Below, in pieces: positions 1 through 11,403 of a DNA stretch of 64,000 nt. Both the position numbers and the translations under genes were made by a program. Under the pieces are notes generated by a model. It had not been told where the DNA came from. It did no database searches and worked only from the letters and a program-made list of their open reading frames with translations. The stretch comes from Cryptomeria japonica (lineage: Eukaryota; Streptophyta; Pinopsida; Cupressales; Cupressaceae), in contig NC_081411.1 of the NCBI RefSeq assembly GCF_030272615.1, positions 187,773,949-187,837,948 on the forward strand. The letters run 5' to 3'. Each line of letters starts with the position of its first letter. The first letter of the stretch is position 1.

Positions 1-1670
1 AGCAGAAATCATGTAAAGAGAGATAGGTCTCTAAATACCTGCAATCTCCACTCTCTCCCCACTATCATCCACACACTACACTCTCTTACCTCTACAATCT
101 ATCTGTGCTTGGTGAGGTCCAAGCTAATCCATACCAAGAACCACATCATAAGATCCCAAAGACATAACTTGAAGATCCATAGAAGTATGGCAATCTCCCA
201 AAACTAAAGGAAAACTGAGCACAAGGGAATCCACTACCACTTTGGACCCCGTAGCTAACTCTACCTATCACCTATCATCTTGCTTTGTCATAGCAAGCCC
301 ACATCTCTCTACTAGAAAAGGAGAATTAAAAGAATCTGATGCTCCTGAATCAAATAATACTAAACAAGAGATACCACCTATCACATCTGATGTATCCACA
401 ATGGTGGTCTGATGCTTAATCTAATGGTTATCAACCACCACAAATACATGATAAGACTGGCCTGCATATCCAACGATAGGCTTAGAAGTATCTAAGGACA
501 ATGAATGACAATGTGTCCTAGCTACCCACATGCAAAAAAATATCTCCTGCATAACACTCTACTACCTAGTGCTGTACTCGATTGCTGAACATTGCCTCTA
601 CTAGAAGTTGGCTGAGAACTTTATGCTAGCTGAGAAGGAGTAGGTCTCTTGTCATGCTGATGACTGCGACTCCTATAAACCTAAAATTTGGCACCTCATG
701 CAAAGCTCTGGCCATGAGAATGCTTCTTCTTCAACTGCTGACCATTGCAGAAAGAAGAAGGATGGCTCCTATCAAAGCTCGAAGTCTATGGCTGAGAACC
801 TCTCACAATAGATCCTGTAACTGGTGCACTAACTGTCTGTCCTCCTGTCGCAACTCCTGAAGCTAAGGCAAGATTATCCTCTTCTATCCTCTCCTTCTCC
901 AAAATTGCCTCCAAGGTCTTAGGTTTGTGCATTCGAACCTATCCACTAATATGATCACTGAGACCTCTCCCAAAGTGTTGAATCAACATCAACTCATCAT
1001 TTGCAATCCCAACATACTATCTAAGCTTGAAGAACCTACACTCATACTGCTCCACTATCATCCTCTGCTATCTCAAATCATGGAACTCATCGACCTTCCT
1101 CTGCCTCGAATGCTCTGAAATAAATCTAGCATGAAACCTCTCCAAGAACAACTCCCAAGAAATTGTCGCTATGTCCAAATGCAGCTTTTGTTCCTCCATG
1201 TGCCACCATGTCATTGTAAAATCATGAAGGTGCATAATCATGTATCTCACCTTGGTGTTACTGCTACATGGGTGCATAACGAAACACCTACCCAAGTCCA
1301 ATAACCATGTCTCTTTCCCCATGCCACTACCTAAGCCATAAAAAGTAGGAGGGTGAGTCCTCATCAAATCTCTCATGTGACTGGTTGTAAGCGCCTCTCG
1401 ATCCACCTCAACTCTCCTCCTAGAAGAATGCGAACACTCTCTCTCCTGATGCTCCGAATGATGAGATTCCTCCTGCTGGTTCTCCTCCTACCATGGTCCT
1501 AAGCGACCAGGAATATCCTGAAGCACGTTCATCAACTATGGAACCACATCATCTATAGGCTAATCCTGCTGCTGCTCCTTATGGTGTGACTTCTCAGAAA
1601 CCTCAGGACAAGGATTCCTACGAGTACCCATGTGACTAGCACGACAAAAATCTCTAGCCCTAGCAGGCAT
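1..1670 (-). pseudogene. Ty3/gypsy gag-protease remnant (element F)
   Basis: The likely gag start is the ATG at 1670-1668, shortly inside the primer-binding site. The best part of gag is at 1068-1406, a Retrotrans_gag-type domain with the W-x6-F...F.ARF..E pattern. A CCHC zinc knuckle, now interrupted by a stop, lies near 510-560. The aspartic protease active site reads LFDSGAS on the minus strand at about 331-351. It is followed by a VVLGMD-type flap/C-terminal motif near 100-150. Gag builds the virus-like particle and the protease matures Gag-Pol. In-frame stops lie near 1560, 1490, 780, 530 and 270, so this is a decayed copy. Pol continues off the left edge. Confidence 0.85.
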
Positions 1671-1831
1671 CTTGTCTAAGTAAGACACAAAAGAAAACTA
1701 TAAGCTAACCATCTAGGGAAACTATAACAAGAAAATAAATAGCAGGGATAAAACCGTTGGGCTACCCATGCTAAACGCTAACATGCACAATGTGTTCAAA
1801 TGAAACTAGAGTACCTAGTGTTTGAACATGG

Positions 1832-1845
1832 GCTTTAATACCGGA
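1832..1845 (-). other. Primer-binding site of element F
   Basis: On the minus strand this reads close to CGGTATTAAAGC, a degraded match to TGGTATCAGAGC. That sequence is complementary to the 3' end of initiator methionine tRNA and primes minus-strand DNA synthesis in many plant LTR elements. It abuts the LTR end at 1846, as expected. Confidence 0.6.
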
Positions 1846-3012
1846 TGTAATGCCCAACAAAATACTATCATTACATCTAGTAATGACATCCTACTCACAT
1901 CCTACTCACATCCTACTCACATAATAATCACATTCCATTCTAACTTAATGCATTATATCCATTTCCTAACCATGAGATATGCAATCTACTATGATATTTA
2001 TCCAATATGATATGCATACTATTCTAACATCTTTCTAACATAATATATTTAACCATTTCAATGCAAGACTACCCCCCTTAGATCTACATTCATTTTATGC
2101 ACCAAATCAAAATGTGTTCTAACCCAACAATTCCTATCTACACGGTCTTTATCCTTTTCCATGATAATGCAATCCTAATGCATAGGTATATTCCATCTTT
2201 ACTAATCCATTTAAATACACTTCAATTGCATCCAATTCCCTAACATGACAATTCATGTTAACATTAATTCCAAATGCATATTGCAAGAAATCTTAATGCA
2301 ATCTTCTTCCTTAACAATCCCTTACATGCAATGCATAATTTCCTTTCCACAAATATATCTACATGAATCATTCATCTAATCATATTATCTAACATTCTCA
2401 TTAATACTAACCCAAACATTAAGGTTCCTTCACATGTCAATTACATCCTAATAATTTCATAGAATTCCATTTCAACTAATACAATTAAGCCATAATATAA
2501 ATCCATTCCATTTCATTTACTAATACACTTATGAACATTTCTTCCATTCTATAAATACAACATGAACATTTCTTCCATTCTATAAATACAACGTGATACA
2601 TCATATAGTCTTATTACAATCCATGACATAATTCTAAATTACATCTACTACCTTCTTACAATTACAATTACATAAAATACATCATGAGCATATCTCTTCC
2701 TATTACAAGATCCCAACTACTACATACAAGAATATTACATTACATGAATTCTATCATATCAATTACATAAATCTGCTACAAGGTACATCCATAATAATCA
2801 TGAAGAAGAATCCATATCCATGCAAGAAGAATCTAATAGAACTTCCCAATGGATAAAGAGCACCAACCACCCAACCATGTGGAACCACCTCCCACGTTAG
2901 GAGATGACACAAGGTCCCAACATAGACTCTAAACCCAATCTAGCACCTATAACCAAAGAGACTAATCACACAAGGACTCTCATGAAAGAACCAACACAAA
3001 ACAACAAGAATA
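1846..3012 (-). repeat. LTR of element F (outer end missing)
   Basis: Begins TGTAATGCCC next to the primer-binding site. It is very AT-rich and contains short duplications, for example a CATCCTACTCA repeat at 1888-1920 and a 32 bp direct repeat at 2532-2592. Parts of the same LTR recur at 6146-6303 and 6453-6840, which supports LTR identity. It ends at 3012 against unrelated plus-strand pol sequence. No gene is visible in it. Confidence 0.7.
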
Positions 3013-5500
3013 AACTACATCAATGGGAAAGAGAGCATAGTTGTAGATGCCTTGAGTAGGAGATGTCATGAGATATACTCCAAGTCTATAGATACAGATT
3101 TGAGTGATCACATATTGTAGCACTTGCCCAAGGATGAGTGGTATTTAGAGGTGTGTCGGGTAGTGCGATATCAAGAGACCCTATAGGGGAGATATGCAGA
3201 TTATTTATTAGAGTTCGATGGACTTCTACACCATAGAGGGCACATTTATGTACCTTCTTCTGGGAAATTGCGTGACTTCATTATGATAGAGGATCATAGA
3301 CATCCCTATGCAGCACATCCAGGGGTTAAGAAGATGCATGCAGATTTGAGACTGTTGTATCATTGTCCGAGTATGTGGTAACTCATTGCTTAATTAGTAT
3401 CCCAATGCCTTGAGTGTCAGAGTGTTAAGGAAGAGCACTGCCATCCTGGTGGGTTGCTCCAGTCTCATGCAATACCAGAGTGGAAGTGGGATACAATTTT
3501 GATGGATTTCATCATTGGTCTCCCTATGTCATCTCACCGTCATGATGCCATCATGATGATAGTTAACAAGTTGACAAAAGTAGCTCACTTCTCACCAGTT
3601 CAAACTAATTTCATGACACCAGTAGTCGCACAAGTGTTCTTGTGAGATATTGTCAAACTACATGGCATTGTTGGCATTGCATGAAGATTGCATTGATGAA
3701 GTATAGTGTTGTCATTGATGTCAATAGTAACCATTATTGAATATGTATTGCAAACTGGTAATCCATTGTAAAGCAATTGGTATTGGTAAAGGAGTGAAGG
3801 AAACTGGTATTGTTATGGAAGCTGAGCTCAACCAATAATCATAACCCGTTGATAAGCATAACCCTAACCGATGAAGCTTGGTGAATCAGTTGTGATGATC
3901 TATGATCAAATGGTGATTAGAGATGAAGATGCCATGTAAGATTGATACACGTGATGAGTTTCAAAGTGGCTTTGGTATGTGAAGATATTTGTTTGTCTTG
4001 GGAATGAGAAAATGCATATCATGAAGTGAAGAACGCATGATGAGCTATGGGATCTAATGTGCGGTGATCCAGGAGTGGTTGAAGTTGTCTAGAACAATGT
4101 GTAGTTGATTGCTATGTAATCCAGTGGTTATGATTGAATTGATATGTTTGTAATCTCTATGAGATTTGTAGGTTTTGTGATGTGTTACTGATATATTGTA
4201 TTTGTTTTTAAGGTCAATGAGTTGTTTGTAATTGTGTTGGCAAATTTGGTTAAGTGTGGTAGTGTGACTATTGCTGAACTAGAAGGAGTGTCTAAAATTT
4301 TTTGTGAAGGAAGATAGGAGAAGAAAAGGATCTAACTAAGCAAGGTAGTGCTATTACCAGATCAACAAAGAACCAATTGTCCTCTAACCATTACAATAGT
4401 TAAATCCCTTAACCGGGTAAGATTTAACAGGATTCTTGTTTAAATCCTCTAACCAGGTGATCCATTAGCTTGAATTTGAAATCTTCTACCGAGGTTGCCT
4501 TTAACAGGGTATTTATTGCCTTTAATAGGGTATTGCCTTTAACAAGGTATTGTATTCAATCCCTTAAACGGGTGGTCCCTAACCAGATCTGTTCTTAACA
4601 GGACATTATTGTATAAGATTTTGATAAGGCTTGGCTCCTAATAGGGTGAACTTTAGGAGAGTTCAAAATACTTGTGGGTATTCATCCCCACCGTGGTTTT
4701 TCCCATTTGGGTTTCCATGTGAAAAATCATTGTGTCAAGTAGTGAATGATTTTGTGGATGTTTTTGATATGGTTGATATGATTAACTGGTAAATCCACTT
4801 AGATATGTTTATATAACTAGAAGTGATCTGAAATGAGCTATTATTGATGTTAGCAAAGTGGTTTAATGTTTTGGTTAAATGGTATGTGAGTATCAGATCT
4901 ATTACATTGTATCATTAATGTTTTGATCAACCAGTAAAGTTTGACAGTGCAGTTGTATTTTTTGATACAGTGTCTAAACCAATTAGTTTAGCAAGTTGTT
5001 TCTTAGTTGGAATTGAATTTGGTGAAAGTTTAGTATATTTTCTATCTACTGATTCATCCCCCCCTCTCAATAGTTTATCGGATCCTTATTGTTTCATCAT
5101 ATTATTAGGTGTACCATGCAAGATTATTTCATATAGGGATTCACTCCTTACGTCTTCCTTTTGGAAGGCATTACAGGTAGCATTGGGTACCAAACTCAAC
5201 TTTATTACAACCTATCATCTAGAAATGGATGGACTGACATAGAGGGTAAACTAGGTATTGGAGGATATGCTCTATATGTATGCCATGGATCATCAGACTA
5301 GATAGGAAGAGTATCTCCACTTGCTAGAATTTGCCTATAATAATGGGCATCACACTTCCTTGGGGATGCCACCTTATCAAACATTGTACGATAGACCTTG
5401 TAGGACACCTTTGAGTTGGGATTGTATTGAGGATAGAGTAGCCATTGGTCCTGAGTTAGTTAGAGATATGGAGTAGCAGGTGGATTTGATTACACATTGC
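3013..5500 (+). pseudogene. Element G: Ty3/gypsy RNase H end and integrase, split by a solo LTR
   Basis: Plus-strand pol in two blocks, 3013-3668 and 5108-5500, that join in sense across the LTR at 3669-5107. The first block has the RNase H tail (VDALSRR near 3045), the integrase HHCC zinc finger (3295-3425) and the first catalytic Asp in the MDFIIGLP region (about 3500). The second block has the RD motif of the core (5140-5150), then ALQVALGTKL and the conserved LEFAYNNGHH stretch (5325-5355). The catalytic Glu position is a stop (TAG near 5240), and there are other stops, for example near 3115, 3185 and 3380. It is an old, non-functional fragment in the opposite orientation to F. Confidence 0.85.
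3669..5107 (+). repeat. Solo LTR of a Ty1/copia element inside gypsy integrase
   Basis: Starts TGTTGGCATTG and carries the same landmarks as the LTRs of element D in reverse: a block of repeated TTAACAGGGTA-like units (4378-4660), a GGGTATTCATCCCCACCGTGG block (about 4677) and a C-rich tail before the end (5055-5065). Its length of about 1.44 kb matches D's LTRs (1.45-1.51 kb). It interrupts the integrase frame exactly between LHGI and VPCKII. The flanking 5-mers GGCAT (3664-3668) and GGTGT (5108-5112) may be a diverged target duplication. No internal coding region accompanies it, so it is probably a solo LTR left by LTR-LTR recombination. Confidence 0.75.
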
Positions 5501-6030
5501 CTTAGAGATTGTCTGTGCGAATAATGTAATATCATTCAAGCAGAGGATTTGGTCGATCATTAGAGATCGAGTTGGGTTTATGTAAGAGGATTTAGTCCTC
5601 TGATATTGAGCTTAACCAGAACTATACACAAGCATAGGAGATGCTATCTTTGCAGTTCAAACACTTCTCCGGATTGTAGTATGGATTTCTATGTAGTCAA
5701 TGAGACTCCTTTTGTGATGAGTAGTGCACTCTAGGCTATTGGCCTTCTTGTAAGTGCAGAATTCACATACTTATTGCATAAGTATTATTTGATTGTGGGT
5801 AGACTTCCCACGATGGTTTTTCCCTTTACTGAGTTTTCCACATATAAATCTTGGTGTCATGCGGATGGTATTTATTTTGTGATTATTGTTTATGCTTACT
5901 TGGTTTAACTTCTATTCTGGTATTTGGTTTAAGCATTTCGGTATTAAAGTTTTAATTGTTAAGGTTCTGGTAATCTATGAAAATTGATTCACCCCCCCCC
6001 TCTCAGTTGTCTTCTGGTTATTTGAACTGT
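5500..6030 (+). repeat. Copia-type LTR fragment (R/U5 part)
   Basis: Contains the block GTGGGTAGACTTCCCACGATGG (about 5796) and ends in a C-run followed by CTCTCAGT (5988-6005), features shared with the ends of copia LTRs elsewhere in the window. It starts just after the integrase homology of element G stops. About 70 bp at its left edge (5500-5575) recurs at 6985-7058. It has no coding potential and is probably a truncated LTR from a family related to C and D. Confidence 0.5.
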
Positions 6031-6109
6031 CTAACATTATGAACATGCAACACTACACATTTCATTAATTTATGCAAGCGGAAATAAACATAAACAACAT
6101 TAATCTTTC

Positions 6110-6846
6110 CCTAGGGTACTTTAATGTCATTACTTAATTAACTATCATAATGACATCCTACTCACATGATAATCATATTCCATTCCAACTTAATGCATTA
6201 TATCCATTTCCTAACCATGAGATATGCAATCTACTATGATATTTATTTAATATGATATGCATACTATTCTAACATCTTTCTAGCATAATACATTTAACCA
6301 TTTCAATTCGTGAAGTTAAATTATCAAATCATTCGTGAAGTTCAATTATCAACTAAGGAAGTGTATCATACAAACTAATAAAGTGAAATCATTCTTGATG
6401 TTCAAATCATTGGTGAAGTTCAAATGATAATGGTTATATCTCATGGTTAGGAAATTCCATCTACTACCTTCTTACAATTACAATTACATAAAATACATCA
6501 TGAGTATAACTCTTCCTATTACAAGATCCCAACTACTACATATAGTAATATTACATTAGATGAATTCCATCATATTCATTACATAAATATGCTACAATAT
6601 ACATCTACAATCATCATGAAGACGAATCCATATCCTTGCAAGAAGAATCCAAGAGAACATCTTAATGGCTAAAAATCACCAACCACCCAACCATGTGGAA
6701 CCAAAGGAACCACCTCCCATGCTAGGAGATGACACAAGGTCCCAACACACACTCTAAACCTAAGTTGCACCTATAACCAAAGAGACTAATCACACAAGGA
6801 ATCTCATGCAAGAACCAACACAAAATAATAAGAATAAACTCTCAGA
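6110..6846 (-). repeat. Rearranged second copy of element F LTR
   Basis: Positions 6146-6303 match 1886-2062 and 6453-6840 match about 2640-3012. The middle of the LTR is missing. It is replaced at 6304-6452 by unrelated sequence with repeated ATTCGTGAAGTTCAA-like units. The end of that segment (6436-6453) is an inverted copy of sequence at 6205-6222. This is a decayed LTR piece with no gene. Confidence 0.6.
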
Positions 6847-6984
6847 GGCGTAGAACTCAACAAGACATAAATACAACAAATAAGGCATAATCATAAATCA
6901 TCAAGGGAACACATGTATGAGTGAAGTATCATCACATTCCATCCTCAAAACATAGCAACATAAGGCACTATCCTGATGGACATG

Positions 6985-7058
6985 TGGAGCCTTAGAGATT
7001 TTTTGTGCGAATAATGTAATATCATTCAGGTAAAGGATTTGGTCGATCATTGGAGATC
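6985..7058 (+). repeat. Short direct repeat of the 5500-5575 segment
   Basis: About 70 bp beginning GCCTTAGAGATT and running through TTGGTCGATCATT is nearly the same as 5497-5570. It marks the point where the reading frame of element C (to the right) ends, so it is probably a piece of the copia-type LTR seen at 5500-6030. Between the F LTR copy and this repeat (6847-6984) I see nothing recognisable. Confidence 0.5.
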
Positions 7059-9583
7059 AACAACTAACTGTCCAAGCTTAGCAATAGGGGTAGATAAATT
7101 ATTTGTAACAATATCCAGTAAGAGACTTGAAAAAATGTCAATAGAAGTTTGAATAGTCTCTATTTATTTTCTCTTCTCTTTCAACCTCTTATTTTGTGCT
7201 CTGGATTGCATAATAGTAGCAATCTTCATCCATTCAGATGCACTCAAATTGTCCATATCTATAGGACCTTTTACGCTGATTGAGTCATCATCATCATCAT
7301 CAATTTTCTTCTTCTCCTTTGCTTTCTCCTCTTCATCTTTTTTCTCTTCTTCTTGCTTCTATGTTTTCTCTTTCTATGCCTGTTCCTACAGTGTTGGTGT
7401 AGTGACCAGTGGCAGTTGATTTTCAATATTATGTTTTTTTTCCAGTGGTGGTTGTATGCAAACACTTTGTTTAGTACCTGATGCTTCCTCTTCTATTTGT
7501 TCACCAACAATATCTGGTTTCTGTGCTTTATCTTTGACTGGTTCAATAATGTTACTAGTGGTATTAACAATATCTTGAATTTCTTTAGTTTCATCTACAA
7601 AGAATATGACCAGTGGAGAACTTGTGTCATCCTTATTCTTGACAGGGTATACTACATGCGGTGTAATAATTTCTTCAGTGTCCAGCTTTGATTGAGCTCT
7701 GGTCTTAGTCTGATCAGGCTTATTGTGATAGTTCTTTAATTGATCATTCATTCCTTGAATAAATTTAGCTACCCGATGAGTATCATCTTCAACTTCCTGA
7801 ATGTTTCCTACCAATAGTTTCATTCTCCTTTATTTTGAATGAAATTGTCCTTTGTATTTAGCAAGCATTGCTAATAATTATTTAGGAGACAACTCAGGAA
7901 AATATTGAACAAAAAATCTATCAATAATCTCTTGGTCTTGATCTATAATTAACTTCCATTTATTTTCAAGAATTAAAATTAAAGAAATTGAGTTTTCCTT
8001 ATGAATCTCATGTGGTAACCGGTTATATTGACATAGGCAATTGATTACCACTTCTACTACTTCTTGTTTCTGAACTTCATCAAAAGAGTCAAAATATTCT
8101 TGTACATTACTAAATTACTTTCTCTTTGATAGTTTCACAGTCCTCTCAAAATGACTCACTGGCTTCCATGATGCAACATCAATAGAAATATTTTGCTTAG
8201 GGATTTCCCCTACAGATTTAGATTTCTTACCAGTTGCCTTTAGCTTCTTCTTCTCTTCCTCAGACTCAGTTCCCTCAGATTCTTCTTGAAGGATGAGATG
8301 TATGCCTCTCTTCCTCATGGCAGTAGGCTTCTTTTCATATACCTTAAATTCTTGTTCCTTCTTGGTTCGAATACTCCTTGTTATTCTTATACCGGTAGAC
8401 ATAGAAGCTCCTTGATCTTCTTTCTTCTTTTTTTCCTTTACACTACTATGTTGTGCAGGTGCAATCCTTTCTCAATAAGTGCCCAATCTTTTCTTCTTAG
8501 TATCCTTAGGTGACGCCAAGAGGTTTTTGGCATAACTGATTAGTAAGTCATAATTGACTTCATAGCTGATTTCCTCATTTTCTTCTTCTCTCAGTTCAAC
8601 AGCCTCCATAAGACAGAAATCAGTGGTCATAGTGAAACAAATCTCTTTTTCAAAGTGTTTCACCACTTCATTCGATAACCTTAGTCTCATGGTCATCTTC
8701 TTCTGGAATTCATTGAAATGCCTGTTCATTACAATTGGGAATATATTCTTCACAACTTTTATGCTATTCTTAATTTGGGCTATAACAGGTGTATCCTTAG
8801 ACCATTGTATATCACCAATTCCTAGAATAAAGTTTTGAAAGTAAAAAAACAAACCGGTCAAAAGTTGCCCATATTTAAACTTCTAACTGTTGTCCTTCTT
8901 TATTGATTCTAGATTCAACATTAGTTGACTTCACATCGCCTTACACAGATCATAATCTACATCTTCTTTATCATCTGGTAGGTGGTGTGCATGGCAGTAG
9001 ATGGTATACTGTTCATTCAACTAGAATGAAATATCTGGGTGCCAATAACCATTGTTGCAAACTTGACTCCTTCATTTGCAATGTTATTAACAGATATAGC
9101 ACAACTATTAGTAGTGGTCTTTGTCAACTCAATAACAGTCTCCTTCAAGATTTTAGTCAATTTAGGTACTTCACCGATTTGGTAGAAACCAGTCACAACA
9201 TGGATATCCTCCTTTGTAATAGTGTGTGACCTATCTAAGTGTATGTTCCCTCCATGTACATGACTGAGGATAATCCTGACATGTTCTTCCTCAAAATCTT
9301 CAAGAAAATAGACTGTATTATGAAAATTCTTTTCATAAACCATAATGTGCTCGGGTTTGATCTTCCCATTCTTGTCACATAAAGATTTAAGCTCAGAATA
9401 TATTACCAATGACCCTATATCCTCAATTTTGAAATCTATATAACATGAAAAATCACCTTTAATCAAAACACCTTGGGGTACTTGAGATAATGCATTATAC
9501 GACTCTATCTTATCCATCCCCATTAACTACATAGCTTCATCAGTGATAAAAAGACTTTCTACTAGTGTAGATAATGATGTCAT
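7059..9583 (-). pseudogene. Unknown second ORF of element C (about 800 codons, broken)
   Basis: I do not recognise the family. A minus-strand reading starts at the ATG at 9583-9581 and can be followed, with stops and frame changes, through 9017-9523, 8472-8861, 8115-8402 and 7386-7823. The first part (about 200 residues) is globular-looking and includes HGGNIHLDRSHTITKEDIHVVTGF. Its ITKEDI..VTG....GEVP pattern faintly resembles putative plant transposon proteins; that is inference. The middle has a GLFFYFQNFILGIGDIQWSKD segment (8790-8860). The C-terminal third is very charged, with Lys/Glu runs and six Asp in a row near 7285. It is preceded by a 450 bp leader with an AAACCCTAG motif, so it may have been a separate transcription unit. 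Confidence 0.5.
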
Positions 9584-10052
9584 TCTAAATAATCTTGACT
9601 TGAGAGAGAGATTAACAAAAATACCTTGTTCCCTTCGCACTGCTAGGGTTTCTAGTTTCTCTCTCACTTGCACACCTGATTCGCCTTTCCTTAGCTTCAA
9701 ATCTGATTCAACTTTTTAATCTGTAGCATGAAACCATTCTTAATCTTCTAACAATACTCTATTTTGCTGTGCAAGTGCTCACCAAAAATGCTTCTTTGAA
9801 TGCAATAGGGTAAAAAAGATAGCGAAATTTCTTTTTATTAACTTTACCAACTGCATTAAATGCACTATTGATAGGGTGAAAAAACCCTAATTACCATTTA
9901 ACAAACTTGCGTTTACCGATAGGTATACTAACCGGTTGAAAATCCTTTAGAAAACCAATAGATAACAATATCAAAATTCTCATATCCCAATTTAAAAAGA
10001 AAAATCCACTTACTATACATTCTTCAAGGGGTCTGGAAATAGATTTACTGAT
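9584..10052 (-). promoter_or_regulatory. Possible leader/promoter segment before the second ORF of element C
   Basis: Non-coding stretch between the gag-like ORF and the second ORF of C. On the minus strand it holds TTAGGGTTTTTTCACCC-like sequence (about 9880), a pyrimidine/purine-rich GAGAGAGAAACTAG leader and AAACCCTAGC (about 9645), common in plant 5' leaders. There is no clear TATA box at a fixed distance. The call rests on position and composition only. Confidence 0.25.
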
Positions 10053-11341
10053 ATGCTCCCCTTAGGCTTATTGAAAAGATTAGATTGCTGGTGTAGGATT
10101 CTCCACACTAGGTTAAGTATTATATTCTTTCAATGGCTTGTCCTCACTTTTCTTCTTCCAAATCTTATTCATCTCTGCACTAGTCTCTTCAACATCAACC
10201 TTATGCTTTCCTTTCAGATCCACATTGTGACTTACCGGTTGGTTCTTCTTTGTCTTGCAAAATTTGGCAATTTGTCCCAGTTTATGACAATGATAGTAGG
10301 CCATCCTAGATGCTCTCCAAGGTATTGCATTACCTCTTCTAGTTCTTCTTCTACAGTTCATATCCACATGTCCAAATTTATTGCAAATTGAGAAAGTCAC
10401 ATTGATTCTCTTTTCCATCTCATAAGGACTAGACCGGTTAACATAGGGTCTTTGCCAATTTGTGTTCCTCCGGTCAATGATATTCCTTCTCTAGTCACCA
10501 ATAGGTCTTGGATTCATATGAGGTGTTGTATTGTTTACTACATATCTGCATTCAACTAATCATGCCTATACATGTTGCATGTATAACAATAACCTTCAAA
10601 TCTTCTAGGCATATACCTAGTACTAGGTCTATTACCAGTATTACCATCAGATTTGCTTCTACAAACATTAGCAGTATGTCATGGTTTAAGAGAGTTAAAG
10701 AAAATAGGTTTGTAAGCTTTCTTAGCAGTAGGCTTCTTAGCCTTATGATAAATTTTACCTTCATGCATGTTGCTCTTGGTACCAGAAGATTCTCCCTTCT
10801 CATATGTATTGTATCCTAACCCACATGTATCACCTTTCATCATTTGAGATTGAATTTTTTCATCTAACATGGAGGAGCTCTTATTGAATTTATCAAGCTT
10901 CTCATTGGCTTCTATAAGCTCTTTAGTAAGATCTTTATTATGCTTCATAAGAGTCTCTCTAAGAGACATTGTTATATCAAGATCTAACTGTAATACATCT
11001 TTCTCTTCTTTCTCCTCATGCCAATGTTCATGCAAAGCTGCACTCTCCTTCTTGATCTTAGAGATCTCATGATCTTTCTCTTTGATCAGGTCTACAATTT
11101 CCCTCCTTGCTTCAAGTTCTCTCCTTAGGTTGATTTTTTTACCATTCAGTTTCTCCACTTCTTTAACCAGTGCATCAATGTTGGCCTCATCTGAAGAGAT
11201 TTTGTCAGAGATCTCCAATAATTGCTTAGTCAGTTATTTCCTCTTTGCTTATGAAGCTTTGAATCTACCTCTCAGGGTTTCTAGCTCATCCCTAGTTTCA
11301 GTGAGTTCTCTAGCCATATCTCTATAACTCCTATCCCCCAT
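10053..11341 (-). pseudogene. Gag-like ORF of element C with coiled coil and zinc knuckles
   Basis: The start chosen is the ATG at 11341-11339 (MGDRSYRDMARELTETRDEL), 50 bp inside the primer-binding site. Residues about 1-180 are a long, heptad-rich, Lys/Glu-rich coiled coil (10860-11340). A basic linker and Cys/His clusters follow: HTANVC (about 10670), CYTCNMYRHD (about 10570), CNKFGHVDMNC (10355-10387) and YHCHKLGQIAKFC (10255-10295). CCHC knuckles bind RNA in Gag proteins, and coiled-coil plus knuckle Gags are known in copia-type elements. Stops near 11240, 11225, 10680 and 10545 and frame changes show decay. Confidence 0.6.
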
Positions 11342-11390
11342 AATGGCTTTAGGGTTTCCTTCCAAGTGGTTAAGCCTTAAGGAAGTTAGT

Positions 11391-11403
11391 CCCTGATACC
11401 AAT
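11391..11403 (-). other. Primer-binding site of element C
   Basis: The minus strand reads ATTGGTATCAGGGAC directly after the LTR end (TTATCA at 11409-11404). This matches the TGGTATCAGAGC initiator-Met-tRNA site used by copia elements except for the last bases. Confidence 0.7.

Larger units (their letters stand above)
1..3012 (-). mobile_element. Element F: partial Ty3/gypsy retrotransposon, minus strand
   Basis: Read on the minus strand, the order is LTR (1846-3012), primer-binding site (about 1832-1845), gag (from 1670) and protease (around 340). The rest of pol would lie to the left of the window. The LTR edge has the TGTAATGCCC / GGGCATTACA terminal form common in plant gypsy elements. 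The LTR stops abruptly at 3012, where plus-strand gypsy RNase H sequence begins, so the outer LTR end is lost or rearranged. Several in-frame stops show the copy is dead. Confidence 0.85.
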
